Shown here piece after piece: positions 61,154 through 64,000 of a stretch of DNA of 64,000 nucleotides (positions are counted from its first letter, which is position 1; every line of letters begins with the position of its first letter). The notes under the pieces are model-generated. The model saw only the letters and a list, made by a program, of their open reading frames with translations. It did no database searches and was not told where the DNA came from. This stretch comes from Butyrivibrio sp. X503 (GTDB lineage: Bacteria; Bacillota; Clostridia; Lachnospirales; Lachnospiraceae): contig NZ_RAIQ01000004.1 of assembly GCF_003625475.1 (NCBI RefSeq), positions 124,001 through 188,000 on the forward strand, read 5' to 3'. A program made the translations under genes and the position numbers.

Positions 61154-61762
61154 ATGTTTTGCAAAAATTGTGGTCACGAATTGCCTGAGGGAACAACTGT
61201 ATGTCCCAACTGTGGAAAGGAAGTAGAGGCTGATACAATCCAGCAGCTTGGGGATGCTGCCAACAAAGCTTTTAATTCCGCAGAGCAGGATTTTACAAGT
61301 GCTATCAACGATGTAACGAATACTTTTAACGGTAACAATAACGCTTTTACAGGAAATGCGCCGCTTAATACTGACAGAAATCTTTTTATTGTAGTTCTTC
61401 TTACAATTATTACATGTGGTATTTATGCTTATTATTTTACTTATACCGTTGCAAGAGACATGAATATTACCTGCGCAGGCGACGGTGAGGAGACTCCGGG
61501 TCTTGTTGCATATATTCTTCTTAGCATGGTTACTTGCGGAATCTACTCATACTATTGGTACTACAAAGTAGGAAACAGACTTAGTAAAAATGCTCCCAGA
61601 TACGGAATGACTTTTGAAGAGAGCGGAACAACAGTACTTCTTTGGATGGTTGTCGGAACACTTCTTTGCGGTGTAGGTGTATTTATCGCTCTTTACATCG
61701 TGATCAAGAATTTAAATGCCATCTGCGAAGGCTACAACAGAGCAAACGGCTATTCATTCTGA
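61154..61762 (+). CDS. Zinc-ribbon protein with DUF4234 membrane domain
   Basis: 202 aa. The N-terminal zinc ribbon (MFCKNCGHELPEGTTVCPNCG) is followed by a Thr/Asn-rich linker. Then four membrane helices carry two copies of the DUF4234 signature (LFIVVLLTIITCGIYAYYFT and YILLSMVTCGIYSYYWYY). It starts at ATG 61154, six nt after AGGAGG; an ATG two codons upstream overlaps the site. Probably co-transcribed with DUF2752. Confidence 0.9.
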   Translation: MFCKNCGHELPEGTTVCPNCGKEVEADTIQQLGDAANKAFNSAEQDFTSAINDVTNTFNGNNNAFTGNAPLNTDRNLFIVVLLTIITCGIYAYYFTYTVARDMNITCAGDGEETPGLVAYILLSMVTCGIYSYYWYYKVGNRLSKNAPRYGMTFEESGTTVLLWMVVGTLLCGVGVFIALYIVIKNLNAICEGYNRANGYSF

Positions 61763-61802
61763 TCTGTGTGATCACTTAATTCGATATATTATGAATAAAG
61801 CA

Positions 61803-61840
61803 AACAGGCATGGCGTTTTGGAACGCTATGCCTGTTTTTG
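61803..61840. terminator. Terminator after the zinc-ribbon gene
   Basis: AACAGGCATGGCGTT and AACGCTATGCCTGTT arms followed by TTTG. Confidence 0.82.
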
Positions 61841-61868
61841 TATAAAACAATATGAAATTCCTTTTTTG

Positions 61869-64000
61869 CTACGGAGAAATCATGCTTTTTACCCTGACAT
61901 CGCCTTTGGCTGATACTGTAAAACTTACAGCGCCCATTTCATCGGTGCGGTAAATTCTTGTATTTTGGCTTTCAAGCCTGTCAAGGAGCTCCTCATGCGG
62001 ATGTCCGTAGGTATTGTTCACGCCGCAGCTTATAACGGCAAGCTTTGGATGTGTCAGTTCAAGAAATTCTTCGTCTGTTGTATACTGCGATCCGTGATGC
62101 GCAACTTTAAGCAGTGTTATATCGCCATATTTTGCCGTATTTTGGCTTATTGTCTGTTTGAGTTGTTCCTCTCCCTCTTTTTCCACATCCCCTGTAAAAA
62201 GAGCTGTAAACGCGCCATATCGCATATGCAAAACCGTAGAATATGCATTAGCGCCTTCAGTATACATTTTTTCCGTAGGATTAAGACAGGTCATCTCCAG
62301 CGTTTTGGTCTGTATGCCGTCTTTTACCTTAAGACTAAAGCTTTCTCCTTTGCTAAGGTATGTAACGGGAATCTTCAGTTCTTTTGCCCGCGCTTCAAGC
62401 TTATGATAGTTATCTCCTCTCGAAATGTCGGATACATCAGGTAAAACAAGCGCTTTCACCCGTATCCCGCCTTTCTCCATGCCATCCATAAGCTCTGATA
62501 TTCCGGAAATATGGTCTTCGTCCTCATGGCTTACGATAACGGCGTCAAGCGAACCGATCCCTTCATAGCACAGATACGGTATTATCGAATACTTGCCGAC
62601 TTTATTGTTACTGCTGCTTCCCCCGTCGATAAGGACATTGCTGCAGCCCGTCGATACAACTATTCCATCGCCCTGACCGACGTCAATAGCTGTTATCTTA
62701 AGACCGTGCGGGACGCTTATTATTAAGACAAATAATGCAGCCGGAAGCATGGCAATGTGTGCAATCCTCATGATTTCAGTGCGTCTGAACTTTTTAGCTT
62801 TGCTCACGATGATCCACGATCCGAGCAGGATATAATAAACCACTACTCTATACCACGCCTTATGCCCGAGATACAGAGTGTTTCCGGGTATGACATTCTG
62901 CATTCCGCATAGAATTTTATAAAGCGCAAGGATGTAATGAACCGCAATTGCAGGAATATTCAGGAAATGGATTGCCAGCGCCGTCCCCAAAAATCCCCCC
63001 ACTATCAGGCACAATACGCCGCATACCAACAGCACACCCATCAGCGGGATCACAATGACATTCGTTAAAAGCGAATAGATCGGATACGTATAATAGAATT
63101 CAAGATGAATCGGAAGCGTTACAAGCATAACGGATATTCCGGCCATAAAGCCCTGTGTCACAAGGTTTTTGCAGATTCTTTTGTTTGAACTTACCGCAAA
63201 AAGAATCGCCTCTTGAACCATAGGCTTAACAACGGTTATTCCTATGATCGCGCCAAACGAAAACAGAAAGCCGCTGTTACAAAGATATAGCGGCTGATCG
63301 ACGATCAGAAGTATCTCGGCGAGCGAAAGTGCGGATAAAATATCATATGTTCTTCCTACAAGCGGCGCCATAAGCCTAAGCGCGAACATACAGATAGCAC
63401 GAAACGACGATGAAGATATTCCGCACATCTCACCGTAGAGATACATGAACAAAAGCGAAACAACAGTACATGCAACGGGATGAAGCCTTACTTTCTTAAG
63501 AAGCTTATAGATTCCCATTCCCATTATCGAGATATGAAGTCCGCTGACCGCCAGGATATGGACAATTCCGCTGTTCTTGTACAGTTCTTTTATCTCATCG
63601 TCCATAAACGCCCTGTCTCCCAACAGCATAGCCTTCATGACCGCGCTGTCTTTTTCATCAAGACTTTTATCGAGTATATCTTCAAGTCTGTATCTAAGTT
63701 TGCAGAGATTATCTCTTAAAATATCCTTCTTTCCGTTACCGGCGACAACTTCAGTATTTTTAATTCTATATGCAATTTTTAATGTTGAATAATACTGACG
63801 ACTGTCAAATTCACCGGGATTGCGCGGAGGCTTAAAAGTATATACTTTTCCCTTAATAAGCACTTCTTCGCCGATATGAGGGATCACTTCGTTGCCGGGA
63901 TCCAGGTAGCACTCAATATACTTAGCTTTGCAGCGCATTTTTTCTTTGGGCACAAGATAGATAACATTTACGATATCGCCCGAATATAGGATTTTTAATT
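61869..64000 (-). CDS. comEC: ComEC/Rec2 DNA internalisation protein, 5' part outside window
   Basis: About 710 residues are present, and the frame stays open to the window edge. The order is a ComEC N-terminal OB-like domain (EVLIKGKVYTFKPPRNPGEF), the Competence domain (HILAVSGLHISIMGMGIYKL, with many TM helices), and a C-terminal metallo-beta-lactamase domain (AIDVGQGDGIVVSTGC, VSHEDEDHISGI, VAHHGSQYTTDEEFLEL). The channel moves single-stranded DNA through the membrane, and the lactamase part is a nuclease. The true start is further right. Confidence 0.95.
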   Translation of the reverse strand, partial: LKILYSGDIVNVIYLVPKEKMRCKAKYIECYLDPGNEVIPHIGEEVLIKGKVYTFKPPRNPGEFDSRQYYSTLKIAYRIKNTEVVAGNGKKDILRDNLCKLRYRLEDILDKSLDEKDSAVMKAMLLGDRAFMDDEIKELYKNSGIVHILAVSGLHISIMGMGIYKLLKKVRLHPVACTVVSLLFMYLYGEMCGISSSSFRAICMFALRLMAPLVGRTYDILSALSLAEILLIVDQPLYLCNSGFLFSFGAIIGITVVKPMVQEAILFAVSSNKRICKNLVTQGFMAGISVMLVTLPIHLEFYYTYPIYSLLTNVIVIPLMGVLLVCGVLCLIVGGFLGTALAIHFLNIPAIAVHYILALYKILCGMQNVIPGNTLYLGHKAWYRVVVYYILLGSWIIVSKAKKFRRTEIMRIAHIAMLPAALFVLIISVPHGLKITAIDVGQGDGIVVSTGCSNVLIDGGSSSNNKVGKYSIIPYLCYEGIGSLDAVIVSHEDEDHISGISELMDGMEKGGIRVKALVLPDVSDISRGDNYHKLEARAKELKIPVTYLSKGESFSLKVKDGIQTKTLEMTCLNPTEKMYTEGANAYSTVLHMRYGAFTALFTGDVEKEGEEQLKQTISQNTAKYGDITLLKVAHHGSQYTTDEEFLELTHPKLAVISCGVNNTYGHPHEELLDRLESQNTRIYRTDEMGAVSFTVSAKGDVRVKSMISP

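Overview
The window looks like chromosomal DNA of a low-to-moderate GC Firmicute, most likely a Lachnospiraceae member near Butyrivibrio or Pseudobutyrivibrio. This is inferred from a T-box leader before pheS, a PPi-type phosphofructokinase, consensus SigA promoters, strong Shine-Dalgarno sites and large paralogous lipoprotein sets. No rRNA, tRNA, CRISPR array, prophage or intact insertion sequence was seen. pheT runs off the left edge and comEC off the right edge.

Left part (1-14.6 kb): the phenylalanyl-tRNA synthetase operon (T-box, pheS, pheT, minus strand) carries two unusual structured repeats. It is followed by an Rpn-type nuclease with a duplicated tail, small secreted or unknown proteins, an XRE/membrane-protein pair with clear operators, a lipoprotein with a C-type-lectin-like domain, a GIY-YIG protein, a SIMPL protein, MntP, DegV and a decayed RelE-type toxin-antitoxin locus.

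Middle part (14.6-44 kb): two minus-strand operons start at promoters sharing one four-half-site operator. One encodes an ABC exporter, five alpha/beta hydrolases (four tandem membrane-anchored paralogues, one without the nucleophile elbow) and a DUF4097 protein. The other encodes a polytopic membrane protein and two M13 metallopeptidase lipoproteins. Ordinary chromosomal genes follow: GGDEF-EAL, HU, PPi-PFK, AI-2E transporter, YihY, a 6S-like RNA, aminopeptidase P, diguanylate cyclase, deoC, Fe-ADH, citrate synthase and thrC, then an AP2/HNH-like protein.

Right part (44-64 kb): nine tandem paralogous lipoproteins lie behind one promoter with a palindromic operator. Then come a disordered protein, a GH3-like/VTC/DUF4956 operon behind a long RNA leader, glyA, a lipid kinase, a holA/DUF1653/glycosyltransferase/PAP2 gene run, DUF2752 and zinc-ribbon membrane proteins, and comEC.

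The most novel material is non-coding. (1) Two copies of a ~170-nt element at 1478-1643 and 32303-32476 fold into a closing stem plus three hairpins, with compensatory changes in the helices and conserved purine-rich internal loops. Both begin in the last base of a TAG stop codon. (2) Four alternating 31-nt hairpins with covarying stems form a 91-bp tandem repeat in the pheS leader. (3) Independent transcription units with good promoters and terminators, but no gene I can name, lie at 12526-12771 (-), 54115-54491 (-) and 10498-10627 (+).
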